A program made the translations under genes and the position numbers. From NCBI GenBank assembly GCA_033782935.1, contig JAWQEG010001306.1:2480001-2544000 (forward strand): 64,000 bases of DNA, in the 5' to 3' direction. Below, piece by piece: positions 1-11,890 of this stretch (within the stretch, counting starts at the first letter, position 1; the number at the start of each line of letters is the position of its first letter). The stretch is from Petrolisthes cinctipes (lineage: Eukaryota; Arthropoda; Malacostraca; Decapoda; Porcellanidae). The notes below the pieces were generated by a model. The model saw only the letters and a program-made list of their open reading frames with translations, ran no database searches and was not told the origin of the DNA.

Positions 1-409
1 CATGTATCTTCTGTACCCGTTTATATCTCAAATTCAGGCTCAAAACACCCGAAAATTCAATATTTTGGGGTCCCAGAAGCAATCTGTACATGCCTACTCA
101 GTGCTAGAATATTTTCAAAATATAGGCTAAAAACATGCTAAAAATCGATCTTTTAGGTGCCAAAAAGTCGATATCTCAAATTCAGTCCCAAAACACCCGA
201 AAATTCGATATTTAGGGGTCCCAGAAGCGATCTGTACATGCCTAATCCGTGTTAGAGTATTTTCAAAATACATGCTCAAAACATACTGAAAATCGATCTG
301 TTAGGTGCACAAAAGTCGATATGTGCATGCATCTTCAGTACCCGTTTATATCTCAAACTCAGGCTCAAAACACCCGAAAATTCAATATTTTGGGGTCCCA
401 GAAGCAATC

Positions 410-980
410 TGTACATGCTTACTCAGTGTTAGAGTATTTTCAAAATACAGGCCCAAAACATGCTGAAAATCGATATTTTAGATGCCCAAAGTCAATATGT
501 GCATGTATCTTCTGTACCCGTTTATATCTCAAATTCAGGCTCAAAACACCCGAAAATTCAAAATTTTGGGGTCCCAGAAGCAATCTCTACATGCCTACAC
601 AGTGCTAGAATATTTTCAAAATATAGGCTAAAAACATGCTAAAAATCGACATTTTAGGTGCCAAAAAATCGATATCTCAAATTCAGTCCCAAAACACCCG
701 AAAATTCGATATTTAGAGGTCCCAGAAGGTATCTGTACATGTCTACTCCGTGTTAGAGTATTTTCAAAATACATGCCAAAAACATACTGAAAATCGATCT
801 TTTAGGTGCCCAAAAGTCGATATGTGCATGCATCTTCTGTACCCGTTTATATCTCAAATTCTGGCCCTAAACACCCGAAAATTCGATATTTTGGGGTCCC
901 AGAAGCAATCTGTACATGCCTACACAGTGCTAGAATATTTTCAAAATATAGGCTAAAAACATGCTAAAAATCAACATTTT
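410..980 (+). repeat. Segment of a 1,827-bp-spaced duplication, copy 1
   Basis: Shares rare variants with 2237-2807 at a constant shift of 1,827: TGCTTACTCAG, TTCAAAATTTT, TCTCTACATGCC, CATGTCTACTCC, ATGCCAAAAACATAC and AATCAACATTTT. Beyond about 985 the two diverge (TCGATATATC against TCGATATCTC). Confidence 0.85.
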
Positions 981-2236
981 AGGTGCCAAAAAATCGATAT
1001 ATCAAATTCAGTCCCAAAACACCCGAAAATTCGATATTTAGAGGTCCCAGAAGGTATCTGTACATGCCTAATTCTTGTTAGAGTATTTTCAAAATACAGG
1101 CCAAAAACATACTGAAAATCGATCTTTTAGGTGCCCAAAAGTCGATATGTGCATGCATCTTCTGTACCCGTTTATATCTCAAATTCTGGCCCTAAACACC
1201 CGAAACTTCGATATTTTGGGGTCCCAGAAGCGATCTGTACATGCCTACTCCGTGTTAGAGTATTTTCAAAATTCAGGCCCAAAACATGCTGAAAATCGAT
1301 ATTTTTGGTGCCCAAAGTCAATATGTGCATGTATCTTCTGTACCCGTTTATATCTCAAATTCAGGCTCAAAACACCCGAAAAATCAATATTTTGGGGTCC
1401 CAGAAGCAATCTGTACATGCCTACACAGTGCTAGAATATTTTCAAAATATAGGCTAAAAACATGCTAAAAATCGACATTTTAGGTGCCAAAAAACGATAT
1501 ATCAAATTCAGTCCGTAAACACCCGAAAATTCGATATTTAGAGGTCCCAGAAGGTATCTGTACATGCCTACTCTGTGTTAGAGTATTTTCAAAATACAGG
1601 CCAAAAACATACTGAAAATCGATCTTTTAGGTGCACAAAAGTCGATATGTGCATGCATCTTCAGTACCTGTTTATATCTCAAATTCAGGCTCAAAACACC
1701 CGAAAATTCAATATTTTGGGGTCCCAGAAGCAATCTGTACATGCCTACTCAGTGTTAGAGTATTTTCAAAATACAGGCCCAAAACATGCTGAAAATCGAT
1801 ATTTTAGATGCCCAAAGTCAATATGTGCATGTATCTTCTGTACCCGTTTATATCTCAAATTCAGGCTCAAAACACCCGAAAATTCAATATTTTTGGGTCC
1901 CAGAAGCAATCTGTACATAACTACACAGTGCTAGAATATTTTCAAAATATAGGCTAAAAACATGCTAAAAATCGACATTTTAGGTGCCAAAAAATCGATA
2001 TCTCAAATTCAGTCCCAAAACACCCGAAAATTCGATATTTAGTGGTCCCAGAAGGTATCTGTACATGCCTACTCCGTGTTAGAGTATTTTCAAAATTCAG
2101 GCCAAAAACATACTGAAAATCGATCTTTTAGGTGCCCAAAAGTCTATATGTGCATGTATCTTCTGTACCCGTTTATATCTCAAATTCAGGCTCAAAACAC
2201 CCGAAAATTCAATATTTTGGGGTCCCAGAAGCAATC

Positions 2237-2807
2237 TGTACATGCTTACTCAGTGTTAGAGTATTTTCAAAATACAGGCCCAAAACATGCTGAAAATCGA
2301 TATTTTAGATGCCCAAAGTCAATATGTGCATGTATCTTCTGTACCCGTTTATATCTCAAATTCAGGCTCAAAACACCCGAAAATTCAAAATTTTAGGGTC
2401 CCAGAAGCAATCTCTACATGCCTACACAGTGCTAGAATATTTTCAAAATATAGGCTAAAAACATGCTAAAAATCGACATTTTAGATGCCAAAAAATCGAT
2501 ATCTCAAATTCAGTCCCAAAACACCCGAAAATTCGATATTTAGAGGTCCCAGAAGGTATCTGTACATGTCTACTCCGTGTTAGAGTATTTTCAAAATACA
2601 TGCCAAAAACATACTGAAAATCGATCTTTTAGGTGCCCAAAAGTCGATATGTGCATGCATCTTCTGTACCCGTTTATATCTCAAATTCTGGCCCTAAACA
2701 CCCGAAAATTCGATATTTTGGGGTCCCAGAAGCAATCTGTACATGCCTACACAGTGCTAGAATATTTTCAAAATATAGGCTAAAAACATGCTAAAAATCA
2801 ACATTTT
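2237..2807 (+). repeat. Segment of a 1,827-bp-spaced duplication, copy 2
   Basis: Downstream partner of 410-980. One difference inside is TTTTAGGGTCCC here (2390) against TTTTGGGGTCCC in copy 1. Confidence 0.85.
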
Positions 2808-3394
2808 AGGTGCCAAAAAGTCGATATCTCAAATTCAGTCCCAAAACACCCGAAAATTCGATATTTAGGGGTCCCAGAAGCGATATGTACATGTCTACTC
2901 CGTGTTAGAGTATTTTCAAAATACATGCCAAAAACATACTGAAAATCGATCTTTTAGGTGCCCAAAAGTCGATATGTGCATGCATCTTCTGTACCCGTTT
3001 ATATCTCAAATTCTGGCCCTAAACACCCGAAAATTCGATATTTTGGGGTCCCAGAAGCGATCTGTACATGCCTACTCCGTGTTAGAGTATTTTCAAAATT
3101 CACGCCCAAAACATGCTGAAAATCGATATTTTTGGTGCCCAAAGTCAATATGTGCATGTATCTTCTGTACCCGTTTATATCTCAAATTCAGGCTCAAAAC
3201 ACCCGAAAATTCAATATTTTGGGGTCCCAGAAGCAATCTGTACAGTGCTAGAATATTTTCAAAATATAGGCTAAAAACATGCTAAAAATCGATCTTTTAG
3301 GTGCCAAAAAGTCATTATCTCAAATTCAGTCCAAAAACACCCGAAAATTCGATATTTAGGGGTCCCAGAAGCGATCTGTACATGCCTACTCCGT

Positions 3395-6300
3395 GTTAGA
3401 GTATTTTCAAAATACATGCTCAAAACATACTGAAAATCGATCTTTTAGGTGCCCAAAAGTCGATATGTGCATGCATCTTCAGTACCCGTTTATATCTCAA
3501 ATTCAGGCTCAAAACACCCGAAAATTCGATATTTTGGGGTCCCAGAAGCGATCTGTACATGCCTACTCCGTGTTAGAGTATTTTCAAAATTCAGGCCCAA
3601 AACATGCTGAAAATCGATATTTTTGGTGCCCAAAGTCAATATGTGCATGTATCTTCTGTACCCGTTTATATCTCAAATTCAGGCTCAAAACACCCGAAAA
3701 TTCAATATTTTGGGGTCCCAGAAGCAATCTGTACAGTGCTAGAATATTTTCAAAATATAGGCTAAAAACATGCTAAAAATCGATCTTTTAGGTGCCAAAA
3801 AGTCGATATCTCAAATTCAGTCCCAAAACACCCGAAAATTCGATATTTAGGGGTCCCAGAAGCGATCTGTACATGCCTACTCCGTGTTAGAGTATTTTCA
3901 AAATACATGCTCAAAACATACTGAAAATCGATCTTTTAGGTGCCCAAAAGTCGATATGTGCATGCATCTTCAGTACCCGTTTATATCTCAAATTCAGGCT
4001 CAAAACACCCGAAAATTCAATATTTTGGGGTCCCAGAAGCAATCTGTACATGCCTACTCAGTGTTAGAGTATTTTCAAAATACAGGCCCAAAACATGCTG
4101 AAAATCGATATTTTAGATGCCCAAAGTCAATATGTGCATGTATCTTCTGTACCCGTTTATATCTCAAATTCAGGCTCAAAACACCCGAAAATTCAATATT
4201 TTGGGGTCCCAGAAGCAATCTGTACATGCCTACACAGTGTTAGAGTATTTTCAAAAAACTTGCTCAAAACATACTGAAAATCGATCTTTTAGGTGCACAA
4301 AAGTCGATATGTGCATGCATCTTCAGTACCCGTTTTTATCTCAAATTCAGGCTCAAAACACCCGAAAATTCAATATTTTGGGGTCCCAGAAGCAATCTGG
4401 ACATGCCTACACAGTGCTAGAATATTTTCAAAATATAGGCTAAAAACATGCTAAAAATCGACATTTTAGGTGCCAAAAAATCGATATCTCAAATTCAGTC
4501 CCAAAACACCCGAAAATTCGATATTTAGAGGTCCCAGAAGGTATCTGTACATGCCTAATCCGTGTTAGAGTATTTTCAAAATACAGGCCAAAAACATACT
4601 GAAAATCGATCTTTTAGGTGCACAAAAGTCGATATGTGCATGCATCTTCTGTACCCGTTTATATCTCAAATTCTGGCCCTAAACACCCGAAAATTCGATA
4701 TTTTGGGGTCCCAGAAGCGACCTGTACATGCCTACTCCGTGTTAGAGTATTTTCAAAATTCACGCCCAAAACATGCTGAAATCGATATTTTTGGTGCCCA
4801 AAGTCAATATGTGCATGTATCTTCTGTACCCGTTTATATCTCAAATTCAGGCTCAAAACACCCGAAAATTCAATATTTTGGGGTCCCAGAAGCAATCTGT
4901 ACAGTGCTAGAATATTTTCAAAATATAGGCTAAAAACATTCTAAAAATCGATCTTTTAGGTGCCAAAAAGTCATTATCTCAAATTCAGTCCAAAAACACC
5001 CGAAAATTCGATATTTAGGGGTCCCAGAAGCGATCTGTACATGCCTACTCCGTGTTAGAGTATTTTCAAAGTACATGCTCAAAACATACTGAAAATCGAT
5101 CTTTTAGGTGCACAAAAGTCGATATGTGCATGCATCTTCAGTACCCGTTTATATCTCAAATTCAGGCTCAAAACACCCGAAAATTCGATATTTTGGGGTC
5201 CCAGAAGCGATCTGTACATGCCTACTCCGTGTTAGAGTATTTTCAAAATTCAGGCCCAAAACATGCTGAAAATCGATATTTTTGGTGCCCAAAGTCAATA
5301 TGTGCATGTATCTTCTGTACCCGTTTATATCTCAAATTCAGGCTCAAAACACCCGAAAATTCAATATTTTGGGGTCCCAGAAGCAATCTGTACAGTGCTA
5401 GAATATTTTCAAAATATAGGCTAAAAACATGCTAAAAATCGATCTTTTAGGTGCCAAAAAGTCGATATCTCAAATTCAGTCCCAAAACACCCGAAAATTC
5501 GATATTTAGGGGTCCCAGAAGCGATCTGTACATGCCTACTCCGTGTTAGAGTATTTTCAAAATACCTGCTCAAAACATACTGAAAATCGATCTTTTTTGG
5601 TGCACAAAAGTCGATATGTGCATGCATCTTCAGTACCCGTTTATATCTCAAATTCAGGCTCAAAACACCCTAAAATTCAATATTTTGGGGTCCCAGAAGC
5701 AATCTGTACATGCCTACTCAGTGTTAGAGTATTTTCAAAATACAGGCCCAAAACATGCTGAAAATCTATATTTTAGATGCCCAAAGTCAATATGTGCATG
5801 TATCTTCTGTACCCGTTTATATCTCAAATTCAGGCTCAAAACACCCGAAAATTCAATATTTTGGGGTCCCAGAAGCAATCTGTACATGCCTACACAGTGC
5901 TAGAATATTTTCAAAATATAGGCTAAAAACATGCTAAAAATCGACATTTTAGGTGCCAAAAAATCGATATATCAAATTCATTCCCAAAACACCCGAAAAT
6001 TCGATATTTTGAGGTCCCAGAAGGTATCTGTACATGCCTACTCCGTGTTAGAGTATTTTCAAAATACAGGCCAAAAACATACTGAAAATCGATCTTTTAG
6101 GTGCCCAAAAGTCGATATGTGCATGCATCTTCTGTACCCGTTTATATCTCAATTTCTGGCCCTAAACACCCGAAAATTCGATATTTTGGGGTCCCAGAAG
6201 CGATCTGTACATGCCTACTCCGTGTTAGAGTATTTTCAAAATTCAGGCCCAAAACATGCTGAAAATCGATATTTTTGGTGCCCAAAGTCAATATGTGCAT

Positions 6301-7528
6301 GTATCTTCTGTACCCGTTTATATCTCAAATTCAGGCTCAAAACACCCGAAAATTCAATATTTTGGGGTCCCAGAAGCAATCTGTACATGCCTACACAGTG
6401 CTAGAATATTTTCAAAATATAGGCTAAAAACATGCTAAAAATCGACATTTTAGGTGCCAAAAAATCGATATCTCAAATTCAGTCCCAAAACACCCGAAAA
6501 TTCGATATTTAGGGGTCCCAGAAGGTATCTGTACATGCCTAATCCGTGTTAGAGTATTTTCAAAATACAGGCCAAAAACATACTGAAAATCGATCTTTTA
6601 GGTGCACAAAAGTCGATATGTGCATGCATCTTCTGTACCCGTTTATATCTCAAATTCTGGCCCTAAACACCCGAAAATTCGATATTTTGGGGTCCCAGAA
6701 GCGATCTGTGCATGCCTACTCCGTGTTAGAGTATTTTCAAAATTCAGGCCCAAAACATGCTGAAAATCGATATTTTTGGTGCCCAAAGTCAATATGTGCA
6801 TGTATCTTCTGTACCCGTTTATATCTCAAATTCAGGCTCAAAACACCCGAAAATTCAATATTTTGGGGTCCCAGAAGCAATCTGTACAGTGCTAGAATAT
6901 TTTCAAAATATAGGCTAAAAACATGCTAAAAATCGATCTTTTAGGTGCCAAAAAGTCATTATCTCAAATTCAGTCCAAAAACACCCGAAAATTCGATATT
7001 TAGGGGTCCCAGAAGCGATATGTACATGCCTACTCCGTGTTAGAATATTTTCAAAATACATGCTCAAAACATACTGAAAATCGATCTTTTAGGTGCACAA
7101 AAGTCGATATGTGCATGCATCTTCAGTACCCGTTTATATCTCAAATTCAGGCTCAAAACACCCGAAAATTCAATATTTTGGGGTCCCAGAAGCAATCTGT
7201 ACATGCCTACTCAGTGTTAGAGTATTCTCAAAATACAGGCCAAAAACATGCTGAAAATCGATATTTTAGATGCAAAAGTCAATATGTGCATGTATCTTCT
7301 GTACCCGTTTATATCTCAAATTCAGGCTGAAAACACCCGAAAATTCAATATTTTGGGGTCCCAGAAGCAATCTGTACAGTGCTAGAATATTTTCAAAATA
7401 TAGGCTAAAAACATGCTAAAAATCGATCTTTTAGTTGCCAAAATGTCGATATCTCAAATTCAGTCCCAAAACACCCGAAAATTCGATATTTAGGGGTCCC
7501 AGAAGCGATCTGTACATGCCTACTCCGT
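3395..7528 (+). repeat. Array block 2: monomer map
   Basis: Monomer starts: A1 3395, B2d 3572, S2 3738, A1 3886, B1 4063, A1 4239, S1 4416, A2 4564, B2d 4741, S2 4906, A1 5054, B2d 5231, S2 5397, A1 5545, B1 5723, S1 5899, A2 6047, B2 6224, S1 6400, A2 6548, B2d 6725, S2 6891, A1 7039, B1d 7216, S2 7381. The A copies at 4564 and 6548 carry the A1 GCACAA core in an A2 frame. One-base changes occur at 4741 (minus 1), 5545 (plus 1) and 7216 (minus 1). S2 at 3247, 4906 and 6891 share GTCATTATC and GTCCAAAAAC. Confidence 0.88.
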
Positions 7529-8530
7529 GTTAGAGTATTTTCAAAATACATGCTCAAAACATACTGAAAATCGATCTTTTAGGTGCACAAAAGTCGATAT
7601 GTGCATGCATCTTCAGTACCCGTTTATATCTCAAAATCAGGCTCAAAACACCCGAAAATTCAATATTTTGGGGTCCCAGAAGCAATCTGTACATGCCTAC
7701 TCATTGTTAGAGTATTTTCAAAATACAGGCCCAAAACATGCTGAAAATCGATATTTTAGATGCCCAAAGTCAATATGTGCATGTATCTTCTGTACCCGTT
7801 TATATCTCAAATTCAGGCTCAAAACACCCGAAAATTCAATATTTTGGGGTCCCAGAAGCAATCTGTACATGCCTACACAGTGCTAGAATATTTTCAAAAT
7901 ATAGGCTAAAAACATGCTAAAAATCGACATTTTTGGTGCCAAAAAATCGATATCTCAAATTCAGTCCCAAAACACCCGAAAATTCGATATTTAGAGGTCC
8001 CAGAAGGTATCTATACATGCCTACTCCGTGTTAGAGTATTTTCAAAATACAGGCCAAAAACATACTGAAAATCGATCTTTTAGGTGCTCAAAAGTCGATA
8101 TGTGCATGCATCTTCTGTACCCGTTTATATCTCAAATTCTGGCCCTAAACACCCGAAAATTCGATATTTTGGGGTCCCAGAAGCGATCTGTACATGCCTA
8201 CTCCGTGTTAGAGTATTTTCAAAATTCAGGCCCAAAACATGCTGAAAATCGATATTTTTGGTGCCCAAAGTCAATATGTGCATGTATCTTCTGTACCCGT
8301 TTATATCTCAAATTCAGCCTCAAAACACCCGAAAATTCAATATTTTGGGGTCCCAGAAGCAATCTGTACATGCCTACACAGTGCTATAATATTTTCTAAA
8401 TATAGGCTAAAAACATGCTAAAAATCGATATTATAGGTGCCAAAAAATCGATATCTCAAATTCAGTCCCATAACACCCGAAAATTCGATATTTAGAGGTC
8501 CCAGAAAGTATCTGTACATGCCTACTCCGT

Positions 8531-8706
8531 GTTAGATTATTTTCAAAATACAGACCAAAAACATACTGAAAATCGATCTTTTAGGTGCCCAAAGTCAATA
8601 TGTGAATGTATCTTCTGTACCCGTTTATATCTCAAATTCAGGCTCAAAACACCCGAAAAATCAATATTTTGGGGTCCCAGAAGCAATCTGTACATGCCTA
8701 CTCAGT
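8531..8706 (+). repeat. A2/B hybrid monomer (176 bp)
   Basis: It starts as A2 (ATACAGACCAAAAACATACTG, CGATCTTTTAGGTGCCC), then switches to B sequence at CCCAAAGTCAATATGTG, including the one-base-shorter A run, and ends CTCAGT before an A2. It carries private changes GTGAATGTATC and CCGAAAAATCAAT. Confidence 0.82.
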
Positions 8707-9207
8707 GTTAGAGTATTTTCAAAATACAGGCCAAAAACATACTGAAAATCGATCTTTTAGGTGCCCAAAATTCGATATGTGCATGCATCTTCTGTACCCG
8801 TTTATATCTCAAATTCTGGCCTTAAACACCCGAAAATTCGATATTTTGGGGTCCCAGAAGCGATCTGTACATGCCTACTCCGTGTTAGAGTATTTTCAAA
8901 ATTCAGGCCCAAAACATGCTGAAAATCGATATTTTTGGTGCCCAATGTCAATATGTGCATGTATCTTCTGTACCCGTTTATATCTCAAATTCATGCTCAA
9001 AACACCCGAAAATTCAATATTTTGGGGTCCCAGAAGCAATCTGTACATGCCTACTCAGTGCTAGAATATTTTCAAAATATAGGCTAAAAACATGCTAAAA
9101 ATCGATCTTTTAGGTGCCAAAAAGTCGATATCTCAAATTCAGTCCCAAAACACCCGAAAATTCGATATTTTGGGGTCCCAGAAGCGATCTGTACATGCCT
9201 ACTCCGT

Positions 9208-10209
9208 GTTAGAGTATTTTCAAAATACATGCTCAAAACATACTGAAAATCGATCTTTTAGGTGCACAAAAGTCGATATGTGCATGCATCTTCAGTACCC
9301 GTTTATATCTCAAATTCAGGCTCAAAACACCCGAAAATTCAATATTTTGGGGTCCCAGAAGCAATCTGTACATGCCTACTCCGTGTTAGAGTATTTTCAA
9401 AATACAGGCCCAAAACATGCTGAAAATCGATATTTTAGATGCCCAAAGTCAATATGTGCATGTATCTTCTGTACCCGTTTATATCTCAAATTCAGGCTCA
9501 AAACACCCGAAAATTCAATATTTTGGGGTCCCAGAAGCAATCTGTACATGCCTACACAGTGCTAGAATATTTTCAAAATATAGGCTAAAAACATGCTAAA
9601 AATCGACATTTTAGGTGCCAAAAAATCGATATCTCAAATTCAGTCCCAAAACACCCGAAAATTTGATATTTAGAGGTCCCAGAAGGTATCTGTACATGCC
9701 TACTCCGTGTTAGAGTATTTTCAAAATACAGGCCAAAAACATACTGAAAATCGATCTTTTAGGTGCCCAAAATTCGATATGTGCATGCATCTTCTGTATC
9801 CGTTTATATCTCAAATTCTGGCCCTAAACACCCGAAAATTCGATATTTTAGGGTCCCAGAAGCGATCTGTACATGCCTACTCCGTGTTAGAGTATTTTCA
9901 AAATTCAGGCCCAAAACATGCTGAAAATCGATATTTTTGGTGCCCAAAGTCAATATGTGCATGTATCTTCTGTACCCGTTTATATCTCAAATTCAGGCTT
10001 AAAACACCCGAAAATTCAATATTTTGGGGTCCCAGAAGCAATCTGTACATGCCTACTCAGTGCTAGAATATTTTCAAAATATAGGCTAAAAACATGCTAA
10101 AAATCGATCTTTTAGGTGCCAAAAAGTCGATATCTCAAATTCAGTCCCAAAACACCCGAAAATTCGATATGTAGGGGTCCCAGAAGCGATCTGTACATGC
10201 CTACTCCGT
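9208..10209 (+). repeat. Complete hexameric HOR, full length (1002 bp)
   Basis: The order is A1-B1-S1-A2-B2-S2 with lengths 177, 176, 148, 177, 176, 148. It is one of the cleanest full-length copies and serves as reference for the HOR. Similar hexamers lie at 7529-8530, 28564-29555, 30046-31037, 33170-34161, 34988-35979, 49783-50774, 52092-53093, 53094-54085, 54912-55915, 55916-56909, 60696-61668 and 61669-62669. Their lengths vary between 973 and 1004 because of the 10-bp allele and small indels. Confidence 0.93.
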
Positions 10210-10388
10210 GTTAGAGTGTTTTCAAAATACATGCTCAAAACATACTAAAAATCGATCTTTTCGGTGCACAAAAGTCTATATGTGCATGCATCTTCAGTAA
10301 CCGTTTATATCTCAAATTCAGGCTCAAAACACCCGAAAATTAAATATATTTTGGGGTCCCAGAAGCAATCTGTACATGCCTACTCAGT
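10210..10388 (+). repeat. A1 monomer with 2-bp insertion and several private changes (179 bp)
   Basis: It has GAGTGTTTTCAAAATAC, CATACTAAAAATCG, CTTTTCGGTGCAC, CAGTAACCG and AAATTAAATATATTTTGGGG, more private changes than its neighbours. It may be an older copy less corrected by exchange. Confidence 0.82.
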
Positions 10389-10888
10389 GTTAGAGTATTT
10401 TCAAAATACAGGCCAAAAACATGCTGAAAATCGATATTTTTGGTGCCCAAAGTCAATATGTGCATGTATCTTCTGTACCCGTTTATATCTCAAATACAGG
10501 CTCAAAACACCAGAAAATTCAATATTTTGGGGTCCCAGAAGCAATCTGTACATGCCTACTCAGTGTTAGAGTATTTTCAAAATACAGGCACAAAACATGC
10601 TGAAAATCGATATTTTAGATGCCCAAAGTCAATATGTGCATGTATCTTCTGTACCCGTTTATATCTCAAATTCAGGCTCAAAACACCCGAAAATTCAATA
10701 TTTTGGGGTCCCAGAAGCAATCTGTACATGCCTACACAGTGCTAGAATATTTTCAAAATATAGGCTAAAAACATGCTAAAAATCGACATTTTAGGTGCCA
10801 AAAAATCGATATCTCAAATTCAGTCCCAAAACACCCGAAAATTCGATATTTAAAGGTCCCAGAAGGTATCTGTACATGCCTACTCCGT

Positions 10889-11065
10889 GTTAGAGTATTT
10901 TCAAAATACAGGCCAAAAACATACTGAAAATCGATCTTTTAGGTGCCCAAAAGTCGATATGTGCATGCATCTTCTGTACCCGTTTATATCTCAAATTCTG
11001 GCCCTAAACACCCGAAAATTCGATATTTTGGGGTCCCAGAAGCGATCTGTACATGCCTACTCCGT
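10889..11065 (+). repeat. A2 monomer, reference copy (177 bp)
   Basis: Class A2 has ATACAGGCCAAAAACATACTG, GGTGCCCAAAAGTCGATATG, CATCTTCTGTACCC, the diagnostic TTCTGGCCCTAAACACCCG, TTCGATATTTTGGGG and GCGATC, and ends CTCCGT. It opens the second trimer. It differs from A1 at about a dozen positions and keeps CG at sites where A1 has CA (TTCGAT, GCGATC). Confidence 0.93.
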
Positions 11066-11418
11066 GTTAGAGTATTTTCAAAATACATGCTCAAAACATA
11101 CTGAAAATCGATCTTTTAGGTGCACAAAAGTCGATATGTGCATGCATCTTCAGTACCCGTTTATATCTCAAATTCAGGCTCAAAACACCCGAAAATTCAA
11201 TATTTTGGGGTCCCAGAAGCAATCTGTACATGCCTACTCAGTGTTAGAGTATTTTCAAAATACAGGCCCAAAACATGCTGAAAATCGATATTTTAGATGC
11301 CCAAAGTCAATATGTGCATGTATCTTCTGTACCCGTTTATATCTCAAATTCAGGCTCAAAACACCCGAAAATTCAATATTTTGGGGTCCCAGAAGCAATC
11401 TGTACATGCCTACACAGT

Positions 11419-11566
11419 GTTAGAATATTTTCAAAATATAGGCTAAAAACATGCTAAAAATCGACATTTTAGGTGCCAAAAAATCGACATCTCAAATTCT
11501 GGCCCTAAACACCCGAAAATTCGATATTTTGGGGTCCCAGAACCGATCTGTACATGCCTACTCCGT
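11419..11566 (+). repeat. S1/A2 chimeric monomer (148 bp)
   Basis: It starts GTTAGAATATTTTC, a long-class first base on a short body, and follows S1 through CGACATCTCAAATTC. It then switches to the A2 3' half (TGGCCCTAAACACCC, TTCGATATTTTGGGG). The 29-bp deletion is present, so the exchange point lies after it, in the shared CTCAAATTC. Confidence 0.85.
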
Positions 11567-11742
11567 GTTAGAGTATTTTCAAAATTCAGGCCCAAAACAT
11601 GCTGAAAATCGATATTTTTGGTGCCCAAAGTCAATATGTGCATGTATCTTCTGTACCCGTTTATATCTCAAATTCAGGTTTAAAACACCCGAAAATTCAA
11701 TATTTTGGGGTCCCAGAAGCAATCTGTACATGCCTACTCAGT

Positions 11743-11890
11743 GCTAGAATATTTTCAAAATATAGGCTAAAAACATGCTAAAAATCGATCTTTTAGGTGC
11801 CAAAAAGTCGATATCTCAAATTCAGTCCCAAAACACCCGAAAATTCGATATTTAGGGGTCCCAGAAGCGATCTGTACATGCCTACTCCGT
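11743..11890 (+). repeat. S2 monomer, reference copy (148 bp, short class)
   Basis: Class S2 resembles S1 but has AATCGATCTTTTAGGTGCC, five A then GTCGATATCTC, GATATTTAGGGGTCCC and GAAGCGATCTG. It closes the second trimer and is normally followed by A1. It carries the same 29-bp deletion as S1, so the deletion predates the split into two trimers. Confidence 0.92.

Larger units (their letters stand above)
1..3394 (+). repeat. Array block 1: monomer map
   Basis: Monomer starts: B2 (partial from 1), S2 103, A1 251, B1 428, S1 604, A2 752, S1 929, A2 1077, B2 1254, S1 1430, A1 1577, B1 1754, S1 1930, A hybrid 2078, B1 2255, S1 2431, A2 2579, S 2756, A2 2904, B2d 3081, S2 3247. The A2 copies at 752, 2579 and 2904 have ATGCCAAAAAC, a mixture of A1 and A2 5' ends. 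S1 at 1430 lost one base (five A before CGATAT). The copy at 2078 begins like B2, continues as A2 and ends like A1. Confidence 0.88.

Noticed and set aside
11743..11890. Plant-type telomere motif TTTAGGG
   Set aside because: It occurs once per S2 monomer inside GATATTTAGGGGTCCC and is never tandem, so it is a coincidence of the satellite sequence.
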